A stretch of 64,000 bases of DNA from Candidatus Accumulibacter regalis (GTDB lineage Bacteria > Pseudomonadota > Gammaproteobacteria > Burkholderiales > Rhodocyclaceae): positions 186,001 to 250,000 of the forward strand of contig JEMY01000004.1 in assembly GCA_000585075.1 (NCBI GenBank), written 5' to 3'. Shown piece after piece: positions 42,695-52,376 of this stretch. The notes beneath the pieces were generated by a model. The model was not told where the DNA came from and ran no database searches. It saw nothing but the letters and a program-made list of their open reading frames with translations. Position 1 is the stretch's first letter. Each line of letters opens with the position of its first letter. The position numbers and the translations under genes are program-made.

Positions 42695-43846
42695 CTACGC
42701 GCCTTCATCCAGCGCGAGCCTGACCGCGGCGACAATCCGCCGCCGGCCGCGCGCGCGGCTGACGAGATTGGCCTCCTCGCCGGTGGAATCCAGCCATTCG
42801 ACCAGGCGCGTCAGCGCATGACGCGTCGTCGTTGCGTCGCGGCAGTTGGCCAGGAAGACCATCTGGATCTTCTGCACCTTGTCGGCCACGTAGACGCCAA
42901 AGGGCGCGGCGACGATGGTCGCATCGGGAAAGCCCAGTTGCCGCATGGCCTGCGACTCGCTGACCGTCTTCAAACAGGCGACCAGATGCACGGGGCCGGC
43001 CAGCGACGGTGCCTCGCCGCTGGCGTCGTAGCCGTGATCCCTGAGAAAGGGTTGGCCGACCAGTTCGCGCGCGGCGGCGACACCAAAGGCGGCGGGCAGG
43101 CCGTGCACGATGGTGAGCAGGGATTCGTCCGCCAGCGGCCAGTCCCAGCCGCCGGCAACGGACGACAGAGGGCTCGCGCCCAGGTCGCGCAGTGCTTCGC
43201 CCAGCGCTTCTTCCATGGCCTGTTTGCGGGTGCCGAAATCGAGCCGGCTCCAGTCGAGGGCGGTGCCGTAGGCAAAACGCCCCTTGCGCGCTTCGCGGCC
43301 GCCCAGCTTGACCAGGCTGGCGACGGCCTCGCGCAGGGCTTCGAGACTGCGCGCGACGACATCGTCGGCGTTGCGCGCCTCCGGCGAGGTCGGGTTGAGT
43401 GTCTGGAAGTAGTCCTGGAAAGTCCTGTCGGCCTTCGTCTCGGCGGCCGATTTTCTGGCCGGGAACGTCACCTCGAGCACGCGAACGACCTTCAGCCTGG
43501 CCGGGCCGTTGTTCCAGACTTCCTGAAACTCGGCATGGCAGATACCGATCTCGCCACTTTTCGGTGCCCAGCCGGCTTCGCCCGTATATAGGGCCAGGAC
43601 GATGTCGGCCTTGCGCACTTCTTCGAGCGAGCGGTTCCAGGCGGTATCGAGGTCGCCCTGCGACTGATCGGGCGCGTTGTCCGATATCCAGACCTCGAAC
43701 AGCGCTTCACCGAGCAGCGGCTCGTCGCGCAGCCTGTCGTGCAGGCGCTTGCGCACGACGGTCATGCTTACTTGCTGCTCGCCGTCGGCGACCAGCGAGG
43801 AGCACCGGCTGGAAATCATGATGCGGATTCTCTTGAAATCGGCCAT
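42695..43846 (-). CDS. DUF4062 domain protein (putative nucleotide-signalling/defence type)
   Basis: 383 residues. The N-terminal part IRIMISSRCSSL...LFEVWISDNAPDQ...VRKADIVLALYTGEAGW fits DUF4062, a TIR-like Rossmann domain found at the N-terminus of NLR/STAND-like proteins. Here it is not fused to an NTPase; the remaining 230 residues have no motif recognised. It stands alone between the oxygenase and MscS genes. Roles in phage defence have been proposed for relatives, but nothing at this locus shows it. Confidence 0.65.
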   Translation of the reverse strand: MADFKRIRIMISSRCSSLVADGEQQVSMTVVRKRLHDRLRDEPLLGEALFEVWISDNAPDQSQGDLDTAWNRSLEEVRKADIVLALYTGEAGWAPKSGEIGICHAEFQEVWNNGPARLKVVRVLEVTFPARKSAAETKADRTFQDYFQTLNPTSPEARNADDVVARSLEALREAVASLVKLGGREARKGRFAYGTALDWSRLDFGTRKQAMEEALGEALRDLGASPLSSVAGGWDWPLADESLLTIVHGLPAAFGVAAARELVGQPFLRDHGYDASGEAPSLAGPVHLVACLKTVSESQAMRQLGFPDATIVAAPFGVYVADKVQKIQMVFLANCRDATTTRHALTRLVEWLDSTGEEANLVSRARGRRRIVAAVRLALDEGA

Positions 43847-43954
43847 CGCGTTGCCCTCGATAAGCGCTGCACGCTACCTGCCGTGACGGTTTTCGGCCCG
43901 CCGGCACGCTGGCGTCGTCAGCAGTGCGGTGCCGCGACCAGCCGCCAACAACGC

Positions 43955-44836
43955 TCAGTTGGCCGCGCCGTGCTGATGAATGTGCACATCCCGCTGCGGA
44001 AAGGGGATGTTCAGCCCGGCGGCGTCAAAGCGTTTCTTGACCTGTTCGTGCAGATGAAAATGAACCGCCCAGTAGTCGCCTGAATTGACCCACGGGCGAA
44101 CCACGAAATTGACGCTGCTGTCGCCGAGCGCGACGACTTCGATGGTCGGCGCGGGCTCCTTGAGGATGCGCTCGTCGCTGGCGACCAGCTCGTTGAGCAC
44201 CCTGCGGACCTGGTCGAGATCGTCGCCATAGCTGCAACCGACGATCATATCCAGCCGCCGGGTATCGTTGGCCGAGTAGTTGATGATCGTTCCGGCCATG
44301 ATCTGGCTGTTGGGAACGAGGATTTTCTTGTTGTCGGGCGAGTGAATGATGGTCGTCAGAATCTGCACTTCCTTGACCGTCCCGGCGACCCCGGCAGCTT
44401 CGATGAAGTCGCCGACCTTGTAGGGGCGGAAGGCGACGATCAGGACACCGGATGCGAAGTTGGACAGCGAGCCTTGCAGCGCGAGGCCAACCGCCAGGCC
44501 AGCCGCGCCGAGAACGGCGAGCAGCGACGTCGTCTGCACGCCAAGAGCGCCAATGGCGGCGATGATCACCACCACCAGCAAAACGGCGCCAAGCATGTTG
44601 CAGAGAAACTTCTCGAGCGTATCCTCCATGCCCGTCTTCTGGAAAGCCTTGCGCGCGAAGTTGGTCACCGCCTTGGCCAGCCATCGGCCGACGAGAAAGA
44701 TCAGAATCGAGGCGATCACTTTCAGGCCGATCGACGTCCCCTGCTCGGTCACCAGGACAATCAGCTGGTCGACGTTGCTGTAATCAATGACTTGCGCAGC
44801 GGCTTTCTCGACCGCCGCGACCGCGTTTCTTTCCAT
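43955..44836 (-). CDS. mscS: Small-conductance mechanosensitive channel (MscS family)
   Basis: 293 residues. Three membrane helices end in the pore helix LLAVLGAAGLAVGLALQGSLSNFASGVLI with the Gly/Ala packing pattern of TM3. The beta domain follows with RPYKVGDFIEAAGVAGTVKEV and ILVPNSQIMAGTIINYS, and a C-terminal alpha/beta domain. It is close to E. coli MscS in length and releases solutes on hypo-osmotic shock. Confidence 0.94.
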   Translation of the reverse strand: MERNAVAAVEKAAAQVIDYSNVDQLIVLVTEQGTSIGLKVIASILIFLVGRWLAKAVTNFARKAFQKTGMEDTLEKFLCNMLGAVLLVVVIIAAIGALGVQTTSLLAVLGAAGLAVGLALQGSLSNFASGVLIVAFRPYKVGDFIEAAGVAGTVKEVQILTTIIHSPDNKKILVPNSQIMAGTIINYSANDTRRLDMIVGCSYGDDLDQVRRVLNELVASDERILKEPAPTIEVVALGDSSVNFVVRPWVNSGDYWAVHFHLHEQVKKRFDAAGLNIPFPQRDVHIHQHGAAN

Positions 44837-44953
44837 GTCCGCTTCCTCCGATCCTTCGATTTCAAACCACTGGCTGGGCCATCGCCTGCCGCAGTTCCCC
44901 GCCTGGCCAGCGGCGACGGGGGAAAAGGGCTTAAATCTTGTCCGACCCTGCGC

Positions 44954-46096
44954 TCAGCGACTCAGCGCATCAAGCGCGGCGGCCAGGCTGTTCACGGTGC
45001 GCTCCGGGTTGTGCAGTTTATCGAGGCCGAACAGGCCAATGCGAAAACTGCGGAAATCGGCCGGCTCGTCGCATTGCATGGGCACACCGGCGGCGGCCTG
45101 CACGCCGATGGCGACGAACTTCTTGCCGGACTGGATATCCGCGTCATCGGTGTAGCTGACGACGACGCCTGGCGCCTGGAATCCTTCGCCGGCGACACTC
45201 TTGAAGCCCTTGCTGGTGAGCAACTCGCGAACCCGGCGGCCGAGTTCCTGCTGCTCCTTGCAGACAAGCTCGAAGCCGTAGCTTTCGGTTTCCAGCATCA
45301 CGTCACGCAAGACCGCCAGGGCGTCGGTGGGCATCGTCGCGTGGTAGGCATGAGCGCCTTTCTCGTAGGCCTCCATGATCTGCAGCCATTTCTTGAGGTC
45401 GCAGGCAAAGCTGCTGCTGCTGGTTTCGTCGATGCGCGCACGCGCGCGCTCGCCAAGGGCGACCAGCGCGCAGCACGGCGAGCCACTCCAGCCTTTCTGT
45501 GGTGCGCTGATCAGCACGTCGACGTCGTTGGCGACCATGTCGACCCAGACGGTCCCGGACGCCACGCAATCGAGGACGAAGAGTCCATCGACGGCGCGGA
45601 CGGCGGCGCCGACCGCGCGCAGGTAGTCGTCGGGGAGAATCAGGCCCGAGGCGGTTTCGACGTGCGGCGCGAAGACGATCTCCGGCCTTTCGGCGTGGAT
45701 GCTGGCGACGACGTCTTCGAGCGGCGGCGGGACAAATGCCGCCTGCGGCTGCTCGTCAACCGGGCGGGCGACCATGGCCACGCTCTCCGAGGCGATCCGC
45801 CCCATGTCGAGGATTTGCGTCCAGCGGAAGCTGAACCAGCCGTTGCGGATGATCAGGCACTTCCTGTCGGTGGCAAACTGACGGGCGACCGCCTCCATGC
45901 CGAAGGTGCCGCTTCCCGGAACGACGATCGCGGCCTTGGCGTTGTACACGGTCTTGACGATCCTCGAGATGTCTTTCATCACACCCTGGAAGCGCCGCGA
46001 CATGTGGTTGAGGGCGCGGTCGGTATACACCACCGAGTACTCGAGCAGACCATCGGGATCGGGTTGAGGAAGGAGTGCGGGCACGATTGTCTCCAT
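44954..46096 (-). CDS. Class V aminotransferase (serine/alanine-glyoxylate type)
   Basis: 380 residues from ATG 46096, with a plausible start context; a long upstream extension of the frame is spurious. PLP-enzyme fold type I: GSGTFGMEAVARQF binds the cofactor phosphate, LFVLDCVASGTVWVDM holds the Asp that contacts the pyridine N, and SAPQKGWSGSPCCALV holds the Schiff-base Lys. VVSYTDDADIQSGKKFVAIGV and RIGLFGLDKL close the small domain. It probably works on serine, alanine or aspartate with glyoxylate or pyruvate. No operon partners are present. Confidence 0.85.
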   Translation of the reverse strand: METIVPALLPQPDPDGLLEYSVVYTDRALNHMSRRFQGVMKDISRIVKTVYNAKAAIVVPGSGTFGMEAVARQFATDRKCLIIRNGWFSFRWTQILDMGRIASESVAMVARPVDEQPQAAFVPPPLEDVVASIHAERPEIVFAPHVETASGLILPDDYLRAVGAAVRAVDGLFVLDCVASGTVWVDMVANDVDVLISAPQKGWSGSPCCALVALGERARARIDETSSSSFACDLKKWLQIMEAYEKGAHAYHATMPTDALAVLRDVMLETESYGFELVCKEQQELGRRVRELLTSKGFKSVAGEGFQAPGVVVSYTDDADIQSGKKFVAIGVQAAAGVPMQCDEPADFRSFRIGLFGLDKLHNPERTVNSLAAALDALSR

Positions 46097-46433
46097 TGGG
46101 TGATTCGGCGAGCCGAGTTCAGCGGGTGCACGGGAAGTCCGTGCGGCACAAGGCGTGCAGGATAACGCCAAGTCCGGACGCTGCGCTAGTCGGGGCGGGC
46201 GCAGCACCTGGCTCTGCCGTGCTTGCCGGCGGCGTGTCGAAACGGACAACCGTTGGCCACCGTCGGCCAGGGTTCCGCGGCTCGGGCGACCGCGCCCTGT
46301 CGCGCAAGACGCTGGACAGCCGTTACACTTCCACCCCTTGAGCAGAAGGCCGCGTCGCGCGGGCCGGGCATGATGCACGGCACGGCTGGCTGCCAGAGGC
46401 GTGCCGGCTCTCACCAGACACTGGAGACCCCCA
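46097..46433. other. Intergenic region, nothing recognised
   Basis: Divergent promoter region between the aminotransferase and the DUF808 gene, about 340 bases. No clear promoter, repeat or small gene was found. Confidence 0.5.
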
Positions 46434-47402
<969 letters not shown>

Positions 47403-47449
47403 CATCGCCAAGGCTGCGGGCAAAGCCGGGAGCACGCCCGGCCAGGCGC

Positions 47450-47902
47450 CTAGGCCGCAAGCCGCCAGCCGACTTCGGTTTCTTCGAAGATCTGACGCAC
47501 TTCGTCCTTCTGACGATCGGTCTCGTTCCACTGGGCAATTAGCTCGGTGACGCGAGTGGCGCCGTGGATATGCTCGAGGTACATCAGCCGCAACATGCGC
47601 TCGGCCGCAATGGTTGGCCGGCGCTTGCCGCGCTCCCAGAGCGACGCACTCTGCTCGTCGACGCCGAGGCAGTCGCCGAGTCGCTTCTGCGACATGCCCA
47701 TTTCGACGCGCAGGAAACGGATCTCGACGCCGGTCAGGCGCCGCTTGTAATCGACCAGATGGCGACCGATGGTCCGGTGCAAGCCGTCGATATCGTAAAT
47801 CTCGAGGCACGGACCGAGCCCGTCGACGTCCTCGTAGCGGAAACCGCTCGCCAGCCAGATGTTCTTCAGCCCGCAGTCTTCATACTTCAGCATGTCGCCC
47901 AT
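47450..47902 (-). CDS. HTH antitoxin-like protein
   Basis: 150 residues. The middle carries a Xre-type helix-turn-helix: GVEIRFLRVEMGMSQKRLGDCLGVDEQSASLWERGKRRP. N- and C-terminal extensions are hydrophilic. It starts one base after the stop of the DUF4258 gene (GAGG ribosome-binding site within that gene), so the pair is co-translated. By size and arrangement it looks like the antitoxin and autorepressor of the pair. Confidence 0.75.
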   Translation of the reverse strand: MGDMLKYEDCGLKNIWLASGFRYEDVDGLGPCLEIYDIDGLHRTIGRHLVDYKRRLTGVEIRFLRVEMGMSQKRLGDCLGVDEQSASLWERGKRRPTIAAERMLRLMYLEHIHGATRVTELIAQWNETDRQKDEVRQIFEETEVGWRLAA

Positions 47903-47903
47903 C

Positions 47904-48239
47904 TCAGCCCTCGACAACGGTGGCCACGACGGCCAGCTCGCCGCCCGCGCCGCCTTCCTGGGCGTCGCCAAGCTTGAAGATCACGCCAACCGTCAAACGA
48001 GCGCCGGCGTAAAACCAGCTCAGATTACACCGCCAATCGTCCCCCGCATCCTTGTGCAGCGGCTCGCTGACCAGGCCATTCTTCAAGGTTTCCAGCACCT
48101 GCCGGCGGCCGATGTAGCGATTCTTCATGCGCGCTTCTGCCTGCTCGCTGAACACCAGACGGCGCTGGCCGTTACCGACTTCCTTGACCCACTCCATGGC
48201 CTGCCTGGGAGTGGGTTTGATGCCGGCGAGCTTGCTCAT
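47904..48239 (-). CDS. DUF4258 toxin-like protein
   Basis: 111 residues from ATG 48239. A conserved pattern of DUF4258: LVFSEQAEARMKNRYIGRRQVLETLKNG, DDWRCNLSWFYAGARLTVGVIF and ELAVVATVVEG. DUF4258 is a BECR/RelE-like fold seen in toxin-antitoxin pairs. Its partner HTH gene follows immediately. It lies 46 bases downstream of tRNA-Leu. RNase activity is inferred from the family only. Confidence 0.75.
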   Translation of the reverse strand: MSKLAGIKPTPRQAMEWVKEVGNGQRRLVFSEQAEARMKNRYIGRRQVLETLKNGLVSEPLHKDAGDDWRCNLSWFYAGARLTVGVIFKLGDAQEGGAGGELAVVATVVEG

Positions 48240-48284
48240 GACGATCCACCGTGGGTCGCAATTGGCGACGGTATTGAATTCTTG

Positions 48285-48371
48285 TGGTGCCCAGGAAGGG
48301 AATCGAACCCCCACACCTTGCGGCGGCAGGACCTAAACCTGCTGCGTCTACCAATTTCGCCACCTGGGCAC
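48285..48371 (-). tRNA. tRNA-Leu (TAG anticodon)
   Basis: On the minus strand: acceptor stem GTGCCCAG / CTGGGCAC with encoded CCA, D-loop GGTAGACGC, anticodon stem-loop GCAGG-TTTAGGT-CCTGC giving TAG, a long variable arm as in class II tRNAs, and T-loop GGTTCGATTCC. 87 bases including CCA. Reads CUA/CUN leucine codons. Confidence 0.97.
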
Positions 48372-48687
48372 AGCCAGCCGCCAAGTCAAGCACGTGCCCG
48401 AACACGAAGCACCCATATGGCGACCCGGCAAGCACGCCGGCCCAACCGCGCCGACGCCAGTGCGGCATTCTAACCGCGACACGCCGGCGCTGTCAGCATC
48501 TCCGCGCCGCAGCGACCGCCAGGCGACGCCCGCTGCGTCCTTGCCTTCTCCTCGTCCCCTCGCCCATCGTCAGCGCACGTCGCCACGGTGATGACCGGCC
48601 GACCGGCCGGAAAGCCGCAGGCGTGCCGGAGATTGGGCGCCGATTCCGGCCTATAATTGCCGCCTTTTTCCAATTGCGAGTCCGTCC
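48372..48687. other. Intergenic region with rdgC promoter
   Basis: About 315 bases between tRNA-Leu and rdgC, with no gene. A perfect -10 hexamer TATAAT lies at 48652-48657, 30 bases before the rdgC start, with no good -35 at 17 bases. Confidence 0.5.
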
Positions 48688-49587
48688 ATGTGGTTCAAGA
48701 ACCTTTATCTGTACCGCCTCCCCAAGCAGTGGGCCGTTGATCCTGCCGCGTTGGAGGAACAGCTCGCCCGACTGACCCTGCAAGGGTGCAGCGCGACCGA
48801 TCCACGCAGCATCGGCTGGGTGGCGCCACGTGACGGCGGCGCTCTGATCCACTCGGTCAACCAGCAATGGCTGCTTTCCCTCGGCGTCGAGGAGAAGCTG
48901 CTGCCGGCGTCGATCGTCAAGCGTTTTGCCAGCGACAAGGCGAAAGCCATCGAGGAGACTGAAGGGCGCCGCATCGGGCGCAAGGAAATGCGCGAAATCC
49001 AGGAAGAGATGACCCTCGAACTGCTGCCGCGTGCCTTCGTGCGCCGGCGCAGCACCTTCGCCTGGATCGACCGCGGCAACGGCTGGCTGGTGGTCGACTC
49101 GGCGTCGCCGGCAAAAGCCGAGGAGTTCCTCGAACATCTGCGCAAGTCGGTCGACGGCGTGCCGGCCAAGAGTCTCAAGGTCATCCAGTCGCCATCGGCG
49201 GCAATGACCGACTGGGTGGCTGGCGGCGAGGCACCGACGGGCTTCACCCTCGACCAGGATCTCGAACTGCGCTCGGCCGAAAAAGCGACCGTCCGTTACG
49301 TCAAGCACAGCCTGGAAGGTGAGGAAATCCGCCAGCACATCGAAGCCGGCAAGGTCGTCACTCGTCTGGCCATGACCTGGAATGACCGCATCTCCTTCGT
49401 TCTCGACGACAACCTGCAGATCAAGCGGCTGGCCTTCCTCGACATCCTCAAGGAGCAGGCCGACGGCCAGGCGGACAACGAAGACGAACGCTTCGACATC
49501 GACTTCACCCTGATGAGCGGTGAAGTCGCGCAACTGCTCGACGATCTGCTCGCCGCCTTCGGTGGCGAGGCGGCAGCCGCGGTCTAG
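48688..49587 (+). CDS. rdgC: Recombination-associated protein RdgC
   Basis: 299 residues, full length. Family features: MWFKNLYLYRLPK at the start, IGWVAPRDGG, IEETEGRRIGRKEMREIQEEMTLELLPRAF and FTLDQDLELRS. RdgC forms a ring dimer on DNA and modulates RecA-dependent recombination in the nucleoid. Single gene, with REP-like repeat sequence after it. Confidence 0.96.
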   Translation: MWFKNLYLYRLPKQWAVDPAALEEQLARLTLQGCSATDPRSIGWVAPRDGGALIHSVNQQWLLSLGVEEKLLPASIVKRFASDKAKAIEETEGRRIGRKEMREIQEEMTLELLPRAFVRRRSTFAWIDRGNGWLVVDSASPAKAEEFLEHLRKSVDGVPAKSLKVIQSPSAAMTDWVAGGEAPTGFTLDQDLELRSAEKATVRYVKHSLEGEEIRQHIEAGKVVTRLAMTWNDRISFVLDDNLQIKRLAFLDILKEQADGQADNEDERFDIDFTLMSGEVAQLLDDLLAAFGGEAAAAV

Positions 49588-49614
49588 CGTAGGGTTAGGG
49601 TTGCACACAGTGTG

Positions 49615-49700
49615 GAGCTTGGAATTCCAGCCGCGACATGGTTTCAAGCGGCTGTCCAGCTTGCTGAAAGTCTCGTCAAGAATGCTGCGCTGCACTGGTT
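49615..49700 (+). repeat. Second-family dispersed repeat copy
   Basis: GCTTGCTGAAAGTCTCGTC at 49659-49677 is identical to 15302-15320. An adjacent hairpin CAGCCGC...GCGGCTG lies just upstream. It sits between rdgC and the convergent hypothetical gene. Confidence 0.65.
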
Positions 49701-49754
49701 TCCGAACAAGGAAACAGGACGGAGTTTCTGGCTCGACCGCGCGGCAGGTTACCG

Positions 49755-50219
49755 TCAGCCGGCGAACAAGGCGGTCGCCGACCCGGATTCCGAGAACTCG
49801 TGGCAGCGAGTCACTTTCAGCCAGCTCTTGTGCGTATTCAACAGCGCCAGGCTCATTTCCACATACTCAGGCGAGGAGAGCTCGTCGGCGGCGTAGCGCT
49901 CAAGGAGCTTCAGCCAGCGGCGATGGATGGCGCAAGGCTTTTCCTGGCTCCCGCCGGCCAGCGGGCAATCGGGACAGCGTCTACGGGCCAGCGTGCTGAT
50001 CGCCGTCTGCTTCTGCCACTGCTGGCGATAGTGCATGGCGTTGGTCTCGATCCACTCCAGGGCTCGCGCGTCGCGCTGGTCCTCGGGAAAACGCTCGACG
50101 TAGGCTTCGATGGCACTGAACTGGCGACGGAAGAACTCTTCATCCGCACGGCCTTCAGGCGCAACGTCGCCCAGAAAACGAGCGATCAACGCCAGGGTGG
50201 GATCATCTACGATATACAT
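49755..50219 (-). CDS. Conserved hypothetical cysteine-motif protein
   Basis: 154 residues, not recognised. It is hydrophilic and mostly helical. A central CPDCPLAGGSQEKPCAIH has three Cys and a His with spacing suited to a metal or cluster site, followed by RRWLKLLERYAADELSSPEYVEMSL. No signal peptide or membrane segment. Codon use is like its neighbours. Coding is judged from the length, composition and the Cys motif. Confidence 0.65.
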   Translation of the reverse strand: MYIVDDPTLALIARFLGDVAPEGRADEEFFRRQFSAIEAYVERFPEDQRDARALEWIETNAMHYRQQWQKQTAISTLARRRCPDCPLAGGSQEKPCAIHRRWLKLLERYAADELSSPEYVEMSLALLNTHKSWLKVTRCHEFSESGSATALFAG

Positions 50220-50414
50220 GGAGCTTCTGGGAAGCCGTGGTCAGGTCATCAATAGATTCCACTATAGCACTATTTTTGCTGCGGTGCACAATCTCGCAGC
50301 CCGCCGCTTCTCGAAGGCGCCGATTTCCCGTCAAGGACCGTTCACTACTCCTGCACGGAGACGTCGCCGGCCAGCGCAGCGGCGTTCACCGGGAAGCACG
50401 CGCCAGCCGCCTGA
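50220..50414. other. Short intergenic region, nothing recognised
   Basis: The upstream part (50240-50290) is A/T-rich and probably holds the promoter of the hypothetical gene at 49755-50219. No repeat or small gene was seen. Confidence 0.4.
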
Positions 50415-51224
50415 TCAGAGTTTCAGTTCGGCGATCAGCGGCGCATGATCCGAGCAGCGCGCCCACGCCAGACCGTTGGGGACGTGCATGTCGAGCACCT
50501 CGAAACCGCGCACGTAGATCCGGTCGAGCGTCAGCCAGGGAGCGAAACTGGGGAAGGTGCGCGAGACGCCGGCGCTCGGATGCTTGCCGCTGCGCCAGGT
50601 GAGCAGCCAGTTGAGGACGGTCTTGGCAGGTGATGCGGCCCGGGCCGCGACGGCGACTTCCTCGACGCCGAGGCGGGCGCGCAGCAGACCATCGACACGC
50701 TGCTGCCAGTCGTTGAAATCGCCGGCAATGATCAGCGGCGCATCGGGCGGGACTTCGCGCTGCACCAGATCAGCCAGAAAAGTCGCCTGGCGAACACGGC
50801 TGCGCTTGATCAGCCCGAGGTGCAGGCAGATGAGGTGCACTTCGGTGCCCTGGCCACGGCCCACGCGCATGACTGCGTGCAGCAGGCCGCGCTTTTCGAG
50901 CACGTGGTCAGAGATGTCGTGGTTGACGAAGTTGACGATGCGGTGGCGCGAAAGAATGGCGTTGCCGTGATGCCCGTGCGGGTAGACGGCGTTCATGCCG
51001 TAGGCGCGATGCGCGTAGGCACCGAATGACAGGAACTCGAGCTGGGTTCCCAGCGGCTGGTCGGGGTGATGCGCGAGGCGCTCGTTACAGTCCTGGACTT
51101 CCTGCAGGAAAACGATGTCCGCGTCGATCGCCTGCAAGGCCTGGCGCACGTCGTGGATGCGCGGTCGACCGCGAATGCCGGTAACGCCTTTATGGATGTT
51201 GTAGGTGGCCACTCTGATATTCAT
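50415..51224 (-). CDS. Endonuclease/exonuclease/phosphatase family protein
   Basis: 269 residues. EEP fold: MNIRVATYNIHKG (metal Asn), FLQEVQDC (metal Glu), HLICLHLGL, IAGDFNDW (catalytic Asp/Asn), LDRIYVRG and CSDHAPLIAEL (final Asp-His). Cytoplasmic; the N-terminus has no signal peptide. Substrate may be nucleic acid, phospholipid or inositol phosphate; the fold alone does not tell. Start at 51224 where the conserved MNIRVATYN begins. Confidence 0.87.
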   Translation of the reverse strand: MNIRVATYNIHKGVTGIRGRPRIHDVRQALQAIDADIVFLQEVQDCNERLAHHPDQPLGTQLEFLSFGAYAHRAYGMNAVYPHGHHGNAILSRHRIVNFVNHDISDHVLEKRGLLHAVMRVGRGQGTEVHLICLHLGLIKRSRVRQATFLADLVQREVPPDAPLIIAGDFNDWQQRVDGLLRARLGVEEVAVAARAASPAKTVLNWLLTWRSGKHPSAGVSRTFPSFAPWLTLDRIYVRGFEVLDMHVPNGLAWARCSDHAPLIAELKL

Positions 51225-51457
51225 GACTGGGCACGGCAGATGCCGATTGGCAAGGTCGTCAAGGCAGGCGCTCGAAATAGCGATCGATGAGTGGCAGGTC
51301 GTCCGCATCCTGACGCCCGATAGAGTGCGTTGCGCGGCGAGTGCATTGTCGCATCCGGCCGGTGCTGGCGGTAGCCATTTGTCCACAGCGGACAGGCTCG
51401 TGCCGCGCTGCGCTGGTCGCGACACGGGTCATTGACGTTGGCGGAGTCTGCCCGGCT

Positions 51458-51847
51458 TCAGTTCAGGTCGATGGCGTGCGCCTTGAGGTCGTCGAGGCTG
51501 ACGACCAACAGGGCGGCTTCGTTGGTCGCGTTGAGGACCACCTGTGGCGCCTTGCCAGCAAGCAGGGCTTCGCGCCAGCGCGCGGCACAGAGGCACCAGC
51601 GATCCCCGGGCTGCAGGCCGGAAAATCCGAACTCCGGTCGCGGCGTCGACAGATCGTTGCCGCTGGTCTTGGAAAAAGCCAGAAATCCGGCGGTCGCGAC
51701 GACGCAAATGGTATGACTGCCGAAATCCTCGTCGCTGGTATTGCAGCAGCCGTCGCGAAAGAAACCGGTCATCGGCGTTTCGCTGCATGCGCCAAGGATG
51801 CCGCCGAGGACATTGCGCTGCTGGCCACCGCTATCGTCAGGCTTCAT
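51458..51847 (-). CDS. DUF2237 family protein
   Basis: 129 residues. Signature positions: NVLGGILGACS, PMTGFFRDGCCNT, EDFGSHTICVV, GNDLSTPRPEFGFSGLQPGDRWCLCAARW and a C-terminal AALLVVSLDDLK. The conserved cysteines and histidine could bind metal, but the function is unknown. It overlaps iscX by 4 bases (ATGA), so it is translationally coupled to the isc operon as its last gene. Confidence 0.9.
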   Translation of the reverse strand: MKPDDSGGQQRNVLGGILGACSETPMTGFFRDGCCNTSDEDFGSHTICVVATAGFLAFSKTSGNDLSTPRPEFGFSGLQPGDRWCLCAARWREALLAGKAPQVVLNATNEAALLVVSLDDLKAHAIDLN

Positions 51848-52038
51848 GCCAGCTCGTCGATCCAGGCCTGCTGGATGGCCTCGAGAATTTTCTCGCCACA
51901 GTGGCGGCTATCGTCCTCGAAGCCCGGTAAGGCGACGACCCAGTTCATCAGGTCAACGAAATTGATCTTCAAGGGGTCGACCTCCGGATGGGCTTCGACG
52001 AGCTCGATGGCCAGTTCGTTGATATCGGTCCACTTCAT
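51844..52038 (-). CDS. iscX: Fe-S cluster assembly protein IscX
   Basis: 64 residues, the normal length. [22 protein letters not shown] and FVDLMNWVVALPGFEDD match the acidic helical IscX fold, which binds IscS and possibly iron to regulate sulfur transfer. It overlaps the ferredoxin stop and precedes DUF2237. Confidence 0.94.
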   Translation of the reverse strand: MKWTDINELAIELVEAHPEVDPLKINFVDLMNWVVALPGFEDDSRHCGEKILEAIQQAWIDELA

Positions 52039-52376
52039 CGCTTGCCTTCCTTGGTCATGTTGATCGAGTAACGCGGGATCTCGATGGTCAGCGGTGTTTC
52101 ACTGACTATCGTCTGACACGACAGGCGGGAATTCGGCTCCAGACCCCAGGCCTTGTCGAGCAGGTCGTCTTCGACTTCGTCGGATGGCTCGAGGGCGTCG
52201 AAACCTTCACGGACGACGACGTGACAGGTGGTACAGGCGCAGGACATCTCGCAGGCGTGTTCGATGGCAATGCTGTTTTCGAGCAGGTTCTGGCACAGCG
52301 ACTCACCAGGCCTGGCATCGAACACGGCGCCGTCCGGGCACAGTTCGAGGTGGGGCAGAACGATGATCTGGGTCAT
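52035..52376 (-). CDS. fdx: [2Fe-2S] ferredoxin of the isc system
   Basis: 113 residues. Cluster ligands lie in [15 protein letters not shown] and in RLSCQTIV. It supplies electrons to IscS/IscU during cluster assembly. Start at 52376 overlaps the hscA stop (ATGA). Confidence 0.95.
   Translation of the reverse strand: MTQIIVLPHLELCPDGAVFDARPGESLCQNLLENSIAIEHACEMSCACTTCHVVVREGFDALEPSDEVEDDLLDKAWGLEPNSRLSCQTIVSETPLTIEIPRYSINMTKEGKR

Noticed and set aside
49588-49615. Telomere-like TAGGGTTAGGGTT sequence
   Set aside because: Only two units next to a dispersed repeat; chance or repeat-derived in a bacterial chromosome.
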